DNA from: Myceligenerans crystallogenes
GTDB lineage: Bacteria > Actinomycetota > Actinomycetes > Actinomycetales > Cellulomonadaceae
Direction: 5' to 3'
Assembly: GCF_039529775.1 (NCBI RefSeq)
Contig: NZ_BAAANL010000005.1
Location: 310,001 to 374,000 of the forward strand
Length of the DNA stretch: 64,000 nucleotides
A program made the translations under genes and the position numbers. Below the pieces are notes generated by a model. The model did not search any database, had not been told where the DNA came from, and saw nothing but the letters and a program-made list of their open reading frames with translations. Of this stretch, positions 23,523 to 32,183 are shown piece after piece (positions within the stretch are counted from its first letter, which is position 1; every line of letters begins with the position of its first letter).

Positions 23523-25115
23523 GTGGGTTGGTTCATCACCCAATCGCTTCTTTTCATCATCATCGCGGCCGTCGTCTTCTTCCTGCTCGGCCTGTGGGTC
23601 GGCTGGATCCTCTGGGCTCGTCGCTCGAAGGCGGCGGGACGCCACACGGCCGAGACCAGCGAGAAGCGGACGACAACGGGCACGGCGGCAGAGGCCGCTC
23701 CCGCAACGGCCGGCGAGACGACGACGTCGTCCCCGGCGGACGCCGACGCGACCGTCGCGGCTGACGCGGCCGAGACCAGCACCCCCGCCCCCGTCGCCGC
23801 CCTCGCGGTCCCCTCCGGCGACTCGACGACGGCGGAGGCCGGGACGGAAGCCGGCACGGCCGCCGTCGCGACGCTCACCGAGGAGAAGGACGGCGACGAC
23901 GTCACCGGCGGCGCCTCGGCCGGTGACGACGGCACGGACGGGGACGCTCCCGTCACCGCGTCCGACGCCGCCCCGGGGGGCGCCGGCGTCGACACCGCTG
24001 ACGCCGCCGACATCGAGGACGAGAACCTCGCCCTCTACGCGGGCGCCGAGAAGGACGTCGTCGCCGAGGCGGAGGCCGCCACGCGCGACGCCGCCGCGGT
24101 GGAGGACGGCACCCCCGAGACGGACGCGACCGACGCCGGCACCGCGGCGGACGGCGCGCCCGCGCCCGACGCCGCCACGGCGGGAACCGCGGCTCTCGCC
24201 GGGACCGGGGCCGCGGCCGCCGTCGTCTCCGGAACCGGGGAGACCGCTCCGGAGGCCGTTCCGGAGGCCGCCGCCGGGGCCGTCGCGAGCGAGGCCGCCG
24301 AGGACGACCTCACGCGGATCGAGGGTGTCGGCCCGAAGATCGCCAAGGCGCTCGAGGCGGCCGGTTACGGCACGTACGAGAAGGTCGCCGCCGCCTCCGA
24401 GGACGACATCCGCGCCGCGCTCACCGCGTCGGGGATCAAGTTCGCGCCGGCGGCGTCGTCGTTCGCGGCGCAGGCGCAGTACCTGGCCGAGGGCGACGAG
24501 AAGGGCCTGGCCGAGTACCAGGACTACCTGATCGCCGGCCGCGACCGGAAGAGCGCGGAGTTCGTCGAGGAGGTCGACTACACGGACGTCGACGAGGTCG
24601 AGGGCGAGGCCGCCAAGGAGGCCGCGCTCGAGGCCGACGCCGAGAAGGTCGCCGAGGCGACCGGCGAGGACACCGACGCCGCGTCCCAGGAAACGGCCGT
24701 GGCCACGGACACCGCGGCCGCGACGCCGTCGGACGACGACCTCAAGGTGATCGAGGGCATCGGCCCGAAGATCGAGAAGGCGCTCAAGGCGGACGGCATC
24801 ACCTCGTACGCGCAGGTCGCGGGGATGGACGAGGCCGCGCTGCGCGAGACGATCGCCAAGAGCGGCATCAAGTTCGCCCCGTCGATCTCCAGCTGGGCCG
24901 CCCAGGCGGAGTACCTCGTGAACGGCGACGACGACGGGCTCAAGGAGTACCAGGACTACCTCATCGGCGGTCAGGACCGTGGCAGGACCAAGTTCGTCGA
25001 CGAGGTCGACTACACCGACGTCGACGAGATCGAGAGCGAGGCCGCCAAGCAGGCCGCGCTGGAGGCGGACGCGAAGAAGGTCGCCGAGGCCGAGGCCGAG
25101 GGCGGTCAGGCATGA
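23523..25115 (+). CDS. Membrane-anchored protein with two helix-hairpin-helix modules
   Basis: A perfect AGGAGG site precedes the GTG. The 530-residue product has one N-terminal helix (about residues 8-32, ending WILWARRSK), so the rest is probably cytoplasmic. An Ala/Thr/Asp/Glu-rich linker follows to about residue 258. Then come two homologous modules, about residues 259-381 and 403-525, offset by exactly 144 codons. Each has a helix-hairpin-helix core (RIEGVGPKIAKAL / VIEGIGPKIEKAL), an 'I KFAP..SS..AQA.YL' segment, EYQDYLI, and EVDYTDVDE. HhH motifs usually bind DNA or proteins. The stop overlaps the OmpA-type lipoprotein start (ATGA). Function unknown. Confidence 0.85.
   Translation: MGWFITQSLLFIIIAAVVFFLLGLWVGWILWARRSKAAGRHTAETSEKRTTTGTAAEAAPATAGETTTSSPADADATVAADAAETSTPAPVAALAVPSGDSTTAEAGTEAGTAAVATLTEEKDGDDVTGGASAGDDGTDGDAPVTASDAAPGGAGVDTADAADIEDENLALYAGAEKDVVAEAEAATRDAAAVEDGTPETDATDAGTAADGAPAPDAATAGTAALAGTGAAAAVVSGTGETAPEAVPEAAAGAVASEAAEDDLTRIEGVGPKIAKALEAAGYGTYEKVAAASEDDIRAALTASGIKFAPAASSFAAQAQYLAEGDEKGLAEYQDYLIAGRDRKSAEFVEEVDYTDVDEVEGEAAKEAALEADAEKVAEATGEDTDAASQETAVATDTAAATPSDDDLKVIEGIGPKIEKALKADGITSYAQVAGMDEAALRETIAKSGIKFAPSISSWAAQAEYLVNGDDDGLKEYQDYLIGGQDRGRTKFVDEVDYTDVDEIESEAAKQAALEADAKKVAEAEAEGGQA
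24298..25098 (+). repeat. Intragenic duplication of the HhH module (432-bp period)
   Basis: Copy 1 spans about 24298-24666 and copy 2 about 24730-25098; equivalent codons are 432 bp apart. Protein identity between the copies is high in the hairpin and in the EYQDYLI / EVDYTDVDE blocks, and low in the acidic joining segment. It marks an in-frame tandem duplication kept in phase. Confidence 0.75.
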
Positions 25116-26077
25116 CCGAGCTGAAGCCGTTCCTCGCTCCGATCGCGGTGGCCGTGGTGGCCCTGGCGGGCCTGTCGAGCTGCCAGGACACCGCCTTCCG
25201 CGAGGGCATCGAGGACAAGCTCACCGGTAGCTCGGCGGCGGCCCTGGCCGAGGCCGGGATCGACGGCGCCGACGTGTCGTTCGTCGGGCGGGACGGGACC
25301 GTCGAGGCCGGCACGGACGCCGTGGCGTCCGCGGCGGGTGCGGTGGTCGAGGGCGTCGAGGGCGTGCGCGTGGTCACGGCCCTCGGGCCGGACGGGGAGG
25401 TCGAGATCGGCGGCGCGGCGGGGAGCGACGCCGACGGCGCCGCGTCCGGTGACGCGACGGCGGAGGCGGGCGCCGAGGCGTCCGCGGAGGCGTCGGAGGA
25501 TGCCGCGGCCGACGACCCCGCCGGGGAGGACGAGGCGTCGTCGGACGACGGCGGTTCGGCGTCCGGGGACGAGGGTTCGGCGTCGGACGACGACGGTTCG
25601 TCCGACGACGGCGGGGCCGGCGACGAGTCCGGCGACGCCGGCTCGGAGGACTCCGGCGAGGAGGACTCCGGGTCCGGCGACGAGACCGAGGAACCGACCG
25701 CCAAGGAGAAGAAGGAGGCGCAGGAGGAGCTCGAGGAGCTCGTCGAGATCGAGACGATCACCTTCGTCACCGACAGCGCCAGGCTCACCTCGGAAGGCGC
25801 CGCGGTGGTCCGGGACGCGGCGGAGCTGCTGGAGGAGCACCCGAACGTGACGGTGCGGATCGAGGGCCACACCGACCACGTCGGCGCGACCTCGTACAAC
25901 CGCGAGCTGAGCCAGGACCGGGCCGAGACGGTTCTCGACCGCCTGGTCCGCCTGGGCGTGGACGAGTCGCGCCTGACCGCCAGGGGCTACGGCGAGTCCG
26001 ACCCCGTCGTGGAGAACCCCCGCGATCTGGCGGAGCTCGAGAAGAACCGCCGCGTGGAGTTCGTCGTCACCGACTGA
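25112..26077 (+). CDS. Lipoprotein with BON-like and C-terminal OmpA domains
   Basis: This 321-residue protein has a signal peptide ending in the lipobox LSSC (C24). A BON-like domain follows (about residues 28-95, with two 'VEGVEGV' type strands). Then comes a linker of about 110 residues made almost only of Asp, Glu, Gly, Ser and Ala. The OmpA domain is about residues 210-321: ITFVTDSARLT, EGHTDHVG, the LSQDRAETV helix and KNRRVEFVVTD. OmpA domains bind peptidoglycan peptides. It would be tethered to the membrane outer face and reach the wall. Translationally coupled to the HhH protein. Confidence 0.88.
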   Translation: MTELKPFLAPIAVAVVALAGLSSCQDTAFREGIEDKLTGSSAAALAEAGIDGADVSFVGRDGTVEAGTDAVASAAGAVVEGVEGVRVVTALGPDGEVEIGGAAGSDADGAASGDATAEAGAEASAEASEDAAADDPAGEDEASSDDGGSASGDEGSASDDDGSSDDGGAGDESGDAGSEDSGEEDSGSGDETEEPTAKEKKEAQEELEELVEIETITFVTDSARLTSEGAAVVRDAAELLEEHPNVTVRIEGHTDHVGATSYNRELSQDRAETVLDRLVRLGVDESRLTARGYGESDPVVENPRDLAELEKNRRVEFVVTD

Positions 26078-26091
26078 TCCCCGCGAGGCCC

Positions 26092-26136
26092 GGACCGCCG
26101 GGGCAGTGGCTCGACAGGCCGCTGCCCCGGCGGTCC
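26092..26136 (+). terminator. 19-bp hairpin after the first OmpA-type gene
   Basis: Arms 26092-26110 and 26118-26136 pair over 19 bp with a single G-U wobble and a 7-nt loop, 15 bp after the stop. It divides the HhH/OmpA operon from the paralogous gene, which therefore probably has its own promoter in 26137-26345. Confidence 0.75.
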
Positions 26137-26345
26137 TGTCGTGTGCGGGGACAGCGGCAGGGCCCGGGACCGCGGGCCCGCGGCGGCGGTCGACCCTGCC
26201 ATCACTGCCCGGAATATCCTCAACGAGAAATTCCGGACGGGGTGAATTACGCTGCCCGTGAACGACATCAGGGACGCGGCCGGGAAAACAGGCCGTGCCG
26301 GAAGCCGAGGCGCAGAGGTCGCCGAGGCCACAGGGGGAAAACACC

Positions 26346-27203
26346 ATGCGCAAGACGAAGCCATTCCTGGCGCCCATCGCTGCCGCCGCCCTGGTCATCG
26401 GGCTCGCCGGCTGCCAGGGCGGGGACATCGAGGGCGAACTCACCCAGAAGGCGACGCAGGCCCTGTCGGACGCCGGGCTCGACTCGGCCGAGGTCAGCTT
26501 CGAGGGCCGCGAGGCGACCGTCGAGGCCGACAGCGCGGACGACGCCGCGGCCGCGGGTGAGGTGGTCGCGGGCGTCGACGGCGTCGAGGGAGTCACGGCC
26601 ATGGGCCCGGACGGCGAGGTCGCACTCGACTCCGCCGCCGAGGGCGACAGCACGGACGACGCCGACGACACGGCCACGGATGACGCCACGGATGACGAGG
26701 GCGACGACTCCGCCGGGGCGGGGGACGACGCCGAGGACGACGCGGCGGATGACGACGCGGCCGGGGACGACGCGACCGACGACGCCGCCGGGGACGACGA
26801 CATGGCGGACGGCGACGACGACGGCGCGGCCACGGACGCGGAGAAGTCCGAGGCCCAGGCAGCCCTGGACAAGACCGCGGCGATCACGTTCGTCACGGGC
26901 AGCGCCGAGCTGACCGCGGACGGCGAGCGCGCCGTGAGGGAGGCCGCGGACACGCTCGACGAGTTCGAGAACGTCCGCGTCACGATCGAGGGTCACACCG
27001 ACAGCGTCGGCCCCTCGGGCGCCAACAAGGCCCTCAGCAAGCGACGCGCGACCGCGGTCCTGGAGGCGCTCACCGCCCAGGACGTCGACGCCGAGCGCCT
27101 GACGGCCCGCGGCCTGGGCGAGTCCGACCCGGTCGTCAAGGACGCCACGGCCGCGTCCGACCTGGCCAAGAACCGCCGGGTCGAGTTCGTCGTCACCGAC
27201 TGA
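26346..27203 (+). CDS. Second lipoprotein with BON-like and OmpA domains (paralogue)
   Basis: An upstream in-frame ATG exists, but the ATG at 26346 follows a GGGGG-type site and begins a proper signal peptide, giving 285 residues with lipobox LAGC (C23). Domain order matches the gene upstream: BON-like (about 27-92), a linker of about 85 residues dominated by alternating Asp and Ala, and an OmpA domain (about 180-285, ITFVTGSAELT, EGHTDSVG, LSKRRATAV). Both proteins start with KPFLAPIA after the first Lys and end VEFVVTD, so they arose by duplication. Likely wall-binding lipoprotein of unknown role. Confidence 0.87.
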   Translation: MRKTKPFLAPIAAAALVIGLAGCQGGDIEGELTQKATQALSDAGLDSAEVSFEGREATVEADSADDAAAAGEVVAGVDGVEGVTAMGPDGEVALDSAAEGDSTDDADDTATDDATDDEGDDSAGAGDDAEDDAADDDAAGDDATDDAAGDDDMADGDDDGAATDAEKSEAQAALDKTAAITFVTGSAELTADGERAVREAADTLDEFENVRVTIEGHTDSVGPSGANKALSKRRATAVLEALTAQDVDAERLTARGLGESDPVVKDATAASDLAKNRRVEFVVTD

Positions 27204-27250
27204 CCCACCGGGATCCACCCCGGCGAGGCAGTGCCTCCGGGCGCACCAGG

Positions 27251-27291
27251 GCGCCCTGGCCGCGCGTCGTACCAGCGCGCGGCCAGGGCGC
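27251..27291. terminator. Perfect 16-bp hairpin between convergent genes
   Basis: Arms 27251-27266 and 27276-27291 are exact reverse complements with a 9-nt loop. It lies between the OmpA paralogue (+) and rsmE (-), so it probably stops transcription from both sides. No T-tract. Confidence 0.75.
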
Positions 27292-27359
27292 GCTCCGCCG
27301 GGGGGCACGGCAGCTCCGTGTTCAGGACGGCGGCCCGGACGGCCGCTGGATCCCCGCGT

Positions 27360-28241
27360 TCAGGACCAGCGGCCCAGGCGGTCGCTGAGGAGGGCGATCG
27401 CCACCGGGCCCGCCGTCGAGGTCCGCATGACGTGGGGACCCAGGCGGGCGGTGACCCCGCCCGCCGCGGTCAGCAGGTCCACCTCGCTCTCGGCGATGCC
27501 GCCCTCCGGCCCCACGACGACGAGCAGCTCACGCACCGGCGCCCCGCCGTGCCGCTCCGGCACCCCGCCGTCGCGCGCCGGCACCCCACCGTCGTCCGGT
27601 CCGGTCGCCTCATCCGGCGCAGCGGCGCCGGCTTCCGGCGGCGCGACGCGTTCCGGCGGCACCGGAAGCTCCACCTCGCGCAGCGGCGTCGTCGCCTCCT
27701 CGTGGAGGACGATCACCGCCCCGCCCGCCGCGCACACCTCGCGGGCGCGGGCGGCCAGCTGCCTGGTGGTGACGGGGGCGGCGACCTCCGGAGCGCGGGC
27801 CCGACGGGCCTGCTTGGTGGCGGCGCGGACCGTCGCGACCCATTTCGCCTGCGACTTCGCCGCCCGCGGGCCGCGCCACACCACGATCGAGCGCTCGGCC
27901 TGCCACGGGATCACCGCGTCCGCGCCGGCCTCCGTCGCGGCCTCGATCGCCTGCTCGTCGCGGTCGCCCTTGGCCAGCGCCTGGACGAGGGTGAGGACCG
28001 GGTCGGGCGCGGGCTCGGCCACCACGGCCCGGACCTTCAGCCGCACGTCACCGTCGTCGACCGCCTCGACGACGCCCTCCAGCCGCAGGCCGCAGCCGTC
28101 GACGACGTCGATCCGCTCGCCGGGCCCCCGGCGTTGCACGACCCCCGCGTGCCGCCCCTCGGCGCCGTCGAGCACGAACACCGAGCCGACGCCGTACTCC
28201 CCCAGGCGCGCCCCCTCCGCGAGGAAGACCGGTGCGCTCAT
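27360..28241 (-). CDS. rsmE: 16S rRNA (uracil1498-N3)-methyltransferase
   Basis: This 293-residue SPOUT-fold enzyme methylates U1498 in the 30S decoding region using SAM. The N-terminal PUA-like part and the C-terminal knot motifs VVGPEGGIAESEVDLL and RLGPHVMRTSTAGPVAI are clear. It is longer than usual (about 240-250) because of an insert of about 35 residues (near 196-232), rich in Pro and Gly with a repeated 'GGVP' unit, just before the SAM-binding strand. It starts 10 bp after dnaJ and belongs to the hrcA-dnaJ operon. Confidence 0.94.
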   Translation of the reverse strand: MSAPVFLAEGARLGEYGVGSVFVLDGAEGRHAGVVQRRGPGERIDVVDGCGLRLEGVVEAVDDGDVRLKVRAVVAEPAPDPVLTLVQALAKGDRDEQAIEAATEAGADAVIPWQAERSIVVWRGPRAAKSQAKWVATVRAATKQARRARAPEVAAPVTTRQLAARAREVCAAGGAVIVLHEEATTPLREVELPVPPERVAPPEAGAAAPDEATGPDDGGVPARDGGVPERHGGAPVRELLVVVGPEGGIAESEVDLLTAAGGVTARLGPHVMRTSTAGPVAIALLSDRLGRWS

Positions 28242-28251
28242 CGCGTGCCCG

Positions 28252-29373
28252 TCAGCGCCCGGAGAACTTGTCGCGCAGCCGGGAGAACACGCCCGGGTGC
28301 GCCGCGGCCAGACGGGGCTCGGGACGCTCCTCGCCGCGCAGGGCCGCGAGCTTGCTCAGCAGGTCGGTCTGCTCGTCGGTGAGGGACGTCGGCACCTGGA
28401 CCTCGATGTGCACGTTGAGGTCGCCGCGGCCGCCGTTGTGCAGGTGCCCGACGCCCAGGCCCTTGAGCGTGACCACCTGGCCCGGCTGGGTACCGGGCCG
28501 GATGTCGATCTCCTGCGCGCCGTCGAGCGTGTCCAGCTCGAGGACCGTGCCGAGGGCGGCGGCGGTCATCGGGACGGGGAGCGTGCAGTGCAGGTCGTCG
28601 CCGCGGCGCACGAACGTGTCGTGCGGCTTCTCGCGGATCTCCACGTAGAGGTCGCCGGCCGGGCCGCCGCCGGGGCCCGTCTCGCCCTGCGCGGAGAGCT
28701 TGATCCGCGTCCCGGTGTCCACGCCCGCGGGCACGTTCACGGTGACGGTTCGCCGCGAGCGCACCCGGCCCTCGCCGGAGCAGTCCGGGCAGGGCTCGGG
28801 GATGACGGTGCCGAAGCCGCCGCAGGCCGAGCAGGGCGCGGTCGTCATGACCTGGCCCAGGAAGGAGCGCGCGACCCGCTGCACGGAGCCGCGCCCGTGG
28901 CAGGCGTCGCACGTGCGCGACGTCGTGCCCGGGCGGGCGCCGTCGCCGGTGCACGTGGAGCAGACGACGGCCGTGTCGACCTGGAGCTCGCGCTTGACGC
29001 CGAACGTGGCCTCGGCCAGGTCGATGTCGAGGCGGACCAGCGAGTCGTTGCCGCGCCGGGCGCGCGGGACCGGGCCGGTGGGCTGGCCGCCGCCGAAGAA
29101 CGTCTCGAAGATGTCCTGGAACCCGAACCCGTTGCCGAATCCGCCGCCGGCGCCGCCGCCCGGGGCGCTCGGGTCGACGCCCATGTCGTACTGCTGTCGC
29201 TTCTCCGGGCTGGAGAGCACCTCGTAGGCGCGGGCGACGTCCTTGAACCGTTCCTCGCCCTCGGCCCCGGCGACGTCCGGGTGGAGGGTGCGGGCGAGTT
29301 TGCGGTACGCCTTCTTGATCTGCTCGGGCGTGGCGTCCCGCGGGACGCCCAGGATCTCGTAGTAGTCGGTCAC
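28252..29373 (-). CDS. dnaJ: Chaperone DnaJ
   Basis: This 373-residue type I J-protein has a J-domain with the HPD motif (LARTLHPDVAG), a Gly/Phe-rich stretch (about residues 75-105), four CxxCxGxG zinc repeats (CSTCTGDG, CDACHGRG, CSACGGFG, CPDCSGEG) and a C-terminal substrate-binding region. It stimulates the ATPase of DnaK. It follows hrcA, as in the DnaJ2 group of actinobacteria, so it is expected to be under HrcA/CIRCE control. Confidence 0.96.
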   Translation of the reverse strand: MTDYYEILGVPRDATPEQIKKAYRKLARTLHPDVAGAEGEERFKDVARAYEVLSSPEKRQQYDMGVDPSAPGGGAGGGFGNGFGFQDIFETFFGGGQPTGPVPRARRGNDSLVRLDIDLAEATFGVKRELQVDTAVVCSTCTGDGARPGTTSRTCDACHGRGSVQRVARSFLGQVMTTAPCSACGGFGTVIPEPCPDCSGEGRVRSRRTVTVNVPAGVDTGTRIKLSAQGETGPGGGPAGDLYVEIREKPHDTFVRRGDDLHCTLPVPMTAAALGTVLELDTLDGAQEIDIRPGTQPGQVVTLKGLGVGHLHNGGRGDLNVHIEVQVPTSLTDEQTDLLSKLAALRGEERPEPRLAAAHPGVFSRLRDKFSGR

Positions 29374-29485
29374 AAGTCTCTCTTCGCTCGCTCTGGGTCG
29401 GAAGGCAGCGGCACCCGGCTGCCACGGGGCATCCGGATCCGCGGGTGCACCAGGCCGGAGGGCTGGAAGGTCGGGGGCAGGGTGC

Positions 29486-30502
29486 TCACGTGGGCAGCAC
29501 CCGGGAGAGGTAGCGGGCCACCGCGCGCACGGAGGCGATGGTGCCGGGATAGTCCATGCGCGTCGGCCCGATGGAGCTGAGCAGGGCCACCGTGTCGCCG
29601 TCGGACCCGTAGCCGGTGCTGACCACCGACGCCCGCGACAGCCCGGCGACGCGGTTCTCGTGGCCGATGCTCACGGCCACGTTCTCGTCGGAGGTCATCT
29701 CCGTGAGCAGCCCGAGCAGCACCACCTGCTCCTCGAGCGCCTCCAGCAGCGGGCTGAGCCCCTGCTCGAAGTCCATGCCGGGCCGCACGAGGTTGGCCTG
29801 GCCGGCGATGACGAGGCGTTCCTCCTGTTCCTGGTCGAGGGCGGTGGTCACGACCTCGCCGATCGCGGTGACGAGCGCCCGGTGCTCGGGGGCGACGACG
29901 TCGGCCACCTCGCGGAACGCGACGTCCATCTGCGTGAGCCGGCGACCGGCGGCGGCGGCGTTGAGCCGCGCGCGCAGCTCGCCGAGCGTGCCCTCGTCGA
30001 CGTCGTCGGGGACGTCGAGGAACCGCTGCTCGACGCGGCCGTTGTCGGTGATGACGACGACGAGCAGGCGGTCCTGGCCCGTGGGCACGAGCTCGAGGTG
30101 CCGCAGCCCGGACCTCCGCAGCGACGGGTACTGGACGACGGCGACCTGCCCCGTGAGCTGGGCGATGAGGCGGCCGGCCCGGCCGATGACGTCGTCGAGG
30201 TCGACGGCCTCGGACAGGAACTTCTCGATGGCCCGCCTCTGGGGCAGCGTCAGCGGGCGGGCCTCGGCGAGCTTGTCGACGAACAGCCGGTAGCCCTTGT
30301 CCGTGGGGATGCGCCCGGCCGAGGTGTGGGGCTGGGCGATGTACCCGGCCTCCTCGAGCGCGGCCATGTCGTTGCGCACAGTGGCGGGCGAGACGCCCAG
30401 CTGGTGACGCTCCGTGAGCACGCGCGAGCCGACGGGCTCCTGCGTGTGCACGTAGTCCTCGACGATGGCCCGCAGTACCTCCAGCCGCCGCGTATCACTC
30501 AT
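29486..30502 (-). CDS. hrcA: Heat-inducible transcription repressor HrcA
   Basis: This 338-residue repressor has an N-terminal winged helix (EDYVHTQEPVGSRVLTE, SPATVRNDMAALEEAGYI) and a GAF-like dimer domain. It binds CIRCE operators and represses heat-shock genes, with GroE acting as co-factor in known cases. The ATG follows GGAGGTGA. A CIRCE element lies 15 bp upstream, so it autoregulates and controls dnaJ and rsmE as well. Confidence 0.96.
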   Translation of the reverse strand: MSDTRRLEVLRAIVEDYVHTQEPVGSRVLTERHQLGVSPATVRNDMAALEEAGYIAQPHTSAGRIPTDKGYRLFVDKLAEARPLTLPQRRAIEKFLSEAVDLDDVIGRAGRLIAQLTGQVAVVQYPSLRRSGLRHLELVPTGQDRLLVVVITDNGRVEQRFLDVPDDVDEGTLGELRARLNAAAAGRRLTQMDVAFREVADVVAPEHRALVTAIGEVVTTALDQEQEERLVIAGQANLVRPGMDFEQGLSPLLEALEEQVVLLGLLTEMTSDENVAVSIGHENRVAGLSRASVVSTGYGSDGDTVALLSSIGPTRMDYPGTIASVRAVARYLSRVLPT

Positions 30503-30511
30503 GGGTCACCT

Positions 30512-30557
30512 CCGCCCAAGCACTCTCGATCTCCGAGTGCCAATGTTACTTGGGCGG
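30512..30557 (-). promoter_or_regulatory. CIRCE operator (HrcA site) within a larger inverted repeat, with -10
   Basis: The core is CAAGCACTC (30517-30525), a 9-nt spacer, and GAGTGCCAA (30535-30543), close to the consensus TTAGCACTC-N9-GAGTGCTAA. Read on the minus strand, a -10 TAACAT lies at 30549-30544, so transcription starts inside the operator. Extra 9-bp arms CCGCCCAAG (30512-30520) and CTTGGGCGG (30549-30557) extend the palindrome around it. Confidence 0.88.
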
Positions 30558-31640
30558 ACTGACACTCCGTAAGCGCCGCGCCAGGGCCTGTTCCGTGACG
30601 CGCGCCGCACGCGCCAGATGGCGCCGCGCGTTGCGGCTCACGCCGGTCGCGTTGGCGAACGCGTGGATGTGCCCGCTCGCCACCTGCACCGTGGCGGGCA
30701 CGCCGAACTCCCGCAGCCGGTCCGCGTACGCCAGCCCTTCGTCGCGCAGGACGTCGAACCCGGCGACCACCACGTGCGCGGGAGCCACGCCGGTCAGGTC
30801 CTCCGCGACCATCGGCGAGACGCGCGGGTCCTTGGCCTGGTCCGGGTCCGTCAGGTAGCGCTCGAGGTACCAGTCCACGCGCCGGGCGGGCAGCCCGTAC
30901 CCGTCGAACAGCCTGCGGGAGGGGTAGGTCGTCGTGGCGTCGGTCACCGGGTACAGCAGCAGCTGGAAATCGGGCGCGCCCGTCCCGGGCCCGCCGGGGC
31001 CGTCGTCGTCCCTCGTGAGGAACGAGACGACGGCGGCGGCGTTGCCGCCCGCGCTGTCGCCGCCGACGGCGACGGGCAGGCCCCCGAGCTCCGGTCGCCA
31101 CCGGCGCGCGTTGGCGCGCACCCAGCGGTACGCGGCGACGGCGTCGTCCAGCCCCTCGGGGAAGGGGTGCTCGGGGGCGAGGCCGTAGCGGACGGACACC
31201 ACCACGAGGTTGGCGGACCGGGCCAGGAACCGGCAGACCGGGTCGGCCGTCGCGAGCCCGCCCACCACCCAGCCGCCGCCGTGGTACCAGACCAGGACGC
31301 CGTCCGGCGGGATCGCGGGGTCCGCCTGGTACACGCGCAGCGTGAGGCGCTCGCGCGGGCCGGGGACGGTGAACTGCTCGACGCGGCCGACGGCGGGTCG
31401 CTCGCCCACCACCCTCGCCTGCCGTTTCACGCGGGCACGCGTGTAGCCGACCGTGCTGTCGGGGATCGGCCGCAGCACACCCAGCCGCTGCGCGAAGCGG
31501 ACCTCGGGGTACAGCGTCTGCCCGTCGATGACGTGCGGCTCGCCCGCGAGCCGGCGCAGCACGAGGTCAGGCAGACGCCGGATGCCCAGGGCCGCGGCAT
31601 GCGCGGCCCCGACGCCGAGGTTCATGAGGAGGTGCCCCAT
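30546..31640 (-). CDS. Alpha/beta-hydrolase esterase (hormone-sensitive-lipase family)
   Basis: This 364-residue protein shows the HSL-family oxyanion motif WYHGGGW, the RYGLAPEHPFPEGLDDA stretch, the nucleophile elbow GGDSAGGN and a late SGHIHAF histidine. It would hydrolyse short-chain acyl esters. About 60 residues precede the first strand, longer than the usual lid. The product has no signal peptide, so it is cytoplasmic. It is divergent from the small hypothetical protein at 31921 and ends 3 bp before the extended hrcA palindrome. Confidence 0.88.
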   Translation of the reverse strand: MGHLLMNLGVGAAHAAALGIRRLPDLVLRRLAGEPHVIDGQTLYPEVRFAQRLGVLRPIPDSTVGYTRARVKRQARVVGERPAVGRVEQFTVPGPRERLTLRVYQADPAIPPDGVLVWYHGGGWVVGGLATADPVCRFLARSANLVVVSVRYGLAPEHPFPEGLDDAVAAYRWVRANARRWRPELGGLPVAVGGDSAGGNAAAVVSFLTRDDDGPGGPGTGAPDFQLLLYPVTDATTTYPSRRLFDGYGLPARRVDWYLERYLTDPDQAKDPRVSPMVAEDLTGVAPAHVVVAGFDVLRDEGLAYADRLREFGVPATVQVASGHIHAFANATGVSRNARRHLARAARVTEQALARRLRSVSPPK

Positions 31641-31920
31641 GGAAAGACGTTACCCACCAGGACCGGTTCGGACACGCCGAGCTCCGGCGCATGTCTCGAA
31701 CGGGGCAAGTTCGCGGCCCGTGCCCGGCCGGCCCCGGCGGGGCACCGGCAGGGCCACGGCAAGGCCGGACCCGCCTCTGGGGCGATGCCTTAGACGCGGC
31801 CGGGAGACCCCGCGAACCCGCGGGCGAAGATAGGCCGACCGCCCGATCCCCGCCCGCTACCTCAGCGAGGAACGTGGTACCCACGCCGGGAGACCACCGG
31901 CCGGAGGCACGGGAGGCACC

Positions 31921-32127
31921 ATGTTCAGCAGTTCGAGCTACGACGAGTACAAGCTCCGCCAGGCCGAGACCGACCGGCGGAACGAGCGGGCACGTCACGC
32001 GGCGGAACGGAAGGAAGCGGCACGGCCCGCGCCGGGCTCGGCGCGCGACGCCCGCCGGGAGGAGCACGGCAGGCCGGCCCCGCGCACGGCGACGGGCTGG
32101 ACCACGCACCCGTCGCGCGCGGCCTGA
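31921..32127 (+). CDS. Small hypothetical protein (68 residues)
   Basis: A good GGGAGGCACC ribosome site precedes the ATG. The product is highly charged, with an N-terminal 'SSSSYDEYKLRQAETDRRNERAR' helix of alternating charge (coiled-coil-like) and an Ala/Pro/Arg-rich tail. I do not recognise it. The region 31641-31920 before it has no other gene and probably holds the divergent promoters. Confidence 0.5.
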   Translation: MFSSSSYDEYKLRQAETDRRNERARHAAERKEAARPAPGSARDARREEHGRPAPRTATGWTTHPSRAA

Positions 32128-32183
32128 GACCGTAGCGGCGTGGCCCGGGGGCAGGTTGCGGGCGGGCGGCTTAGCATCGGGGC

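Noticed and set aside
25106..26983. Minus-strand open frames opposite the OmpA-type genes with long Ser/Ala/Pro runs.
   Set aside because: They mirror the Asp/Ala-rich linker codons on the other strand and have no recognisable domain.
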